This document shows, one piece after another, positions 5,481-7,042 of a stretch of 7,042 nt of DNA; position 1 is the stretch's first letter; each line of letters begins with the position of its first letter. The stretch is from Rhizorhabdus sp. Its GTDB lineage: Bacteria > Pseudomonadota > Alphaproteobacteria > Sphingomonadales > Sphingomonadaceae. A model generated the notes under the pieces. It was not told where the DNA came from, did not search any database, and saw only the letters and a list, made by a program, of their open reading frames with translations. The stretch covers positions 1 to 7,042 of the forward strand of contig SCUQ01000166.1 of the NCBI GenBank assembly GCA_004297635.1, given 5' to 3'. The position numbers and the translations under genes are program-made.

Positions 5481-7042
5481 TTGACCGCTGATCTGGCGCT
5501 TCACCGCCGCGATCGTCTCAGGATAGCGTTTGATCGTCGCCGCGTTTCCGGCGGCGCGGACGAACTGCTCGCCCAGCTCCGGGGTCAGCGCGCGCTCCAG
5601 TTCGGTGCGCATCTCCGAAACCAGCCCAGGCGCGCTGGCGAGGTCGCCGGGTACGACCGTCTCGAGGACGGTGACGAACAGGGCCTCGCCCTTATCGCTC
5701 GGGATCAGCCTGGCCTTGCCCTTCTGCAGCGCAAACAGGGCCCGCACCGGGGCCGGTATCTGCCCGCCGCCCTGCTGCGCCCGTGCGATATCGAGCTGAC
5801 GGGCGCGGGCAGGCGCGGGCGCGGGCAGCTTGGCCCCGCTCTCGGCCATCGCCTTGGCGAGCGGCACGCCGCGGTTGACGGCGGCCGTCACCTTGTCGCC
5901 CACGGCCTTGGCCCGCGCGGCTGCGCTCTTGGTGACGATATCGCGTATCACGAGCGGGCGGACCTGCGCGAGCGGAACGGGCGTGGGCGGGATCACCCGC
6001 GCCACACTCAGCAGTGCGAAGCGCTGGTCCTTGATCACCGTCTCGACCGTCGGCCGGTCGGAGGGGTCGCCGTCGAACCCACCCTTGAGCAGGGCGTTGA
6101 GTTCGGGCGGCGCCTGCCAGCCGGGCGGGGCCGACACCGGCTGGCCGTTTGCCAGCAGGGGCGGCGTCTCGATCACGGAGAGCTTGTTGCCCGTGGCGAT
6201 CTCGGCGAAGCTCGATCCGTCGGCGATCGCATCCTCGATCCGGCCGGCGAGTTCCGCCAGGGCCTCCTGCGATTTCTGCGTGGACAGAAGGGCGACGATC
6301 TCGGGCCTGACCTGCGCCAAGCTGCGCGCGGGGGTGCCGGTGACGCTGTCGACCTTAACGACATACCAGCCGAACGAACCCTTGATCGGACCGGCCACAC
6401 CGCCTTTCGCCACCGCAAAGGCCTGGTCGGCGACGGCGGCGCCTGCCGACTTGGCATAATCGTCGCGATTCTGGTCGGCGAGGGTGACGGCTTCCAGCCC
6501 TGCCTTGGTCGCGGCGGCAGCGAGCGGCGTGCCGCTCTTCGCCTGGGCGGCAATGCTGCGCGCGAGGGCCTCATTCGGCGTGATCAGCTGGGACAGGCTG
6601 CGATTCTCGCGCGCCGCATAGTTCGCGGCATTTTCGCGATAATAGGTGGCGATGTCGGCTTCGGTCGGTGTTGCCGCGGCGGCAATCTGCTCGGGGCCGA
6701 ACAGGGCGTAGCGCAGCACGCGCGCTTCGGGCCGGGTATAGGCGGCGATATTGGCCTTGTAGGCGGTGGCGATCTCCGCATCGGTCGGCTGGCGCGGGTC
6801 GACGAAGGCGGCCAGCGGGATGATCCCGACCGAACCGATCCGTTGCTCCAGCATGAGCGCCGCATAGGGGCTGGCGACCTTCGTCGGGAGGACCGCGATC
6901 GCGGCGGTCGGGGTGAGGATCTGGTTGCGCAGCAGGTCGCCGCCGATATCGGCGCGGAGGTCGCGCTCGCTTATGCGGGCCTGCGCCAGCATGTTGCGCG
7001 TCACATTTTCGTCGAATTGGCCGGTGACGCCGCGGAACGGTG
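5478..7042 (-). CDS. ppiD: PpiD-like periplasmic peptidyl-prolyl isomerase/chaperone (SurA_N_3 family), N-terminus outside window
   Basis: The frame is open to the window edge, giving 520 C-terminal residues; the GTG at 7004 is internal, because FRGVTGQFDENVTRN, read upstream of and through it, continues the chaperone domain. PpiD is an inner-membrane-anchored factor with its body in the periplasm that receives proteins leaving the Sec translocon; the anchor would be in the missing part. Numbering from 7004: the SurA-like chaperone region (about 1-135) includes ISERDLRADI (11-20); the parvulin-type domain is about 136-220 and carries the family's GPIKGSFGWYVVKV (205-218). Residues about 301-394 and 418-495 look like diverged copies of the parvulin-end module. 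The isomerase active site looks degenerate, as is common in PpiD, so chaperone activity is more likely than catalysis. It forms an operon with trpE (11-bp gap). Total length is probably near 600-650 residues by comparison with the family. Confidence 0.88.
   Translation of the reverse strand, partial: PFRGVTGQFDENVTRNMLAQARISERDLRADIGGDLLRNQILTPTAAIAVLPTKVASPYAALMLEQRIGSVGIIPLAAFVDPRQPTDAEIATAYKANIAAYTRPEARVLRYALFGPEQIAAAATPTEADIATYYRENAANYAARENRSLSQLITPNEALARSIAAQAKSGTPLAAAATKAGLEAVTLADQNRDDYAKSAGAAVADQAFAVAKGGVAGPIKGSFGWYVVKVDSVTGTPARSLAQVRPEIVALLSTQKSQEALAELAGRIEDAIADGSSFAEIATGNKLSVIETPPLLANGQPVSAPPGWQAPPELNALLKGGFDGDPSDRPTVETVIKDQRFALLSVARVIPPTPVPLAQVRPLVIRDIVTKSAAARAKAVGDKVTAAVNRGVPLAKAMAESGAKLPAPAPARARQLDIARAQQGGGQIPAPVRALFALQKGKARLIPSDKGEALFVTVLETVVPGDLASAPGLVSEMRTELERALTPELGEQFVRAAGNAATIKRYPETIAAVKRQISGQ

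Noticed and set aside
4093..5484. 463-codon open frame on the + strand opposite trpE
   Set aside because: Low-complexity Arg/Ala/Asp-rich translation with no motif. The opposite strand carries every TrpE signature.

Overview
The window reads as a chromosomal segment of an alphaproteobacterium, most likely a sphingomonad (Sphingomonas or a close relative). It is GC-rich with strong third-position G/C, which explains the many long antisense shadow frames. The order hflK-hflC followed by a Do-type protease, a PpiD-like chaperone directly in front of trpE, and the Trp-Thr-Gly-Phe-Tyr-Val-Gly-Gly outer-membrane barrel family all fit that group. This assignment is inference from remembered family patterns, not from a search.

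Layout: the left half is transcribed rightward. It holds the 3' end of hflK (1-342), hflC (339-1208, ATGA overlap with hflK) and, after a 107-bp gap, a periplasmic Do/DegP-type serine protease (about 1316-2875). The gap contains a candidate general-stress (EcfG-type) promoter and a perfect 14-bp palindrome. A strong bidirectional terminator (2918-2958) closes the protease gene. The right half is transcribed leftward. It holds a PpiD-like periplasmic folding factor (5478-7042, 5' end outside the window), trpE 11 bp behind it (3955-5466), a 144-bp gap with candidate promoter and operator-like repeats, and a secreted beta-barrel protein (2974-3810) that converges on the same terminator.

Functionally, nearly everything except trpE concerns envelope protein quality control or is an envelope protein. 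HflK/HflC form the inner-membrane SPFH cage that controls FtsH, DegP degrades or refolds damaged periplasmic and outer-membrane proteins, and PpiD assists proteins leaving the Sec translocon. The barrel protein is a typical client of such factors. trpE encodes the first committed step of tryptophan synthesis. It is not followed by trpG here, so the usual trpE-trpG pairing is broken at this locus or lies elsewhere.

I see no tRNA, rRNA, CRISPR, insertion sequence or phage gene, and nothing I can defend as a wholly new system. The most interesting items are the regulatory structures upstream of the protease and barrel genes, the three-fold internal similarity in the PpiD-like protein, the cysteine-bracketed loop of the barrel, and the trpE context.
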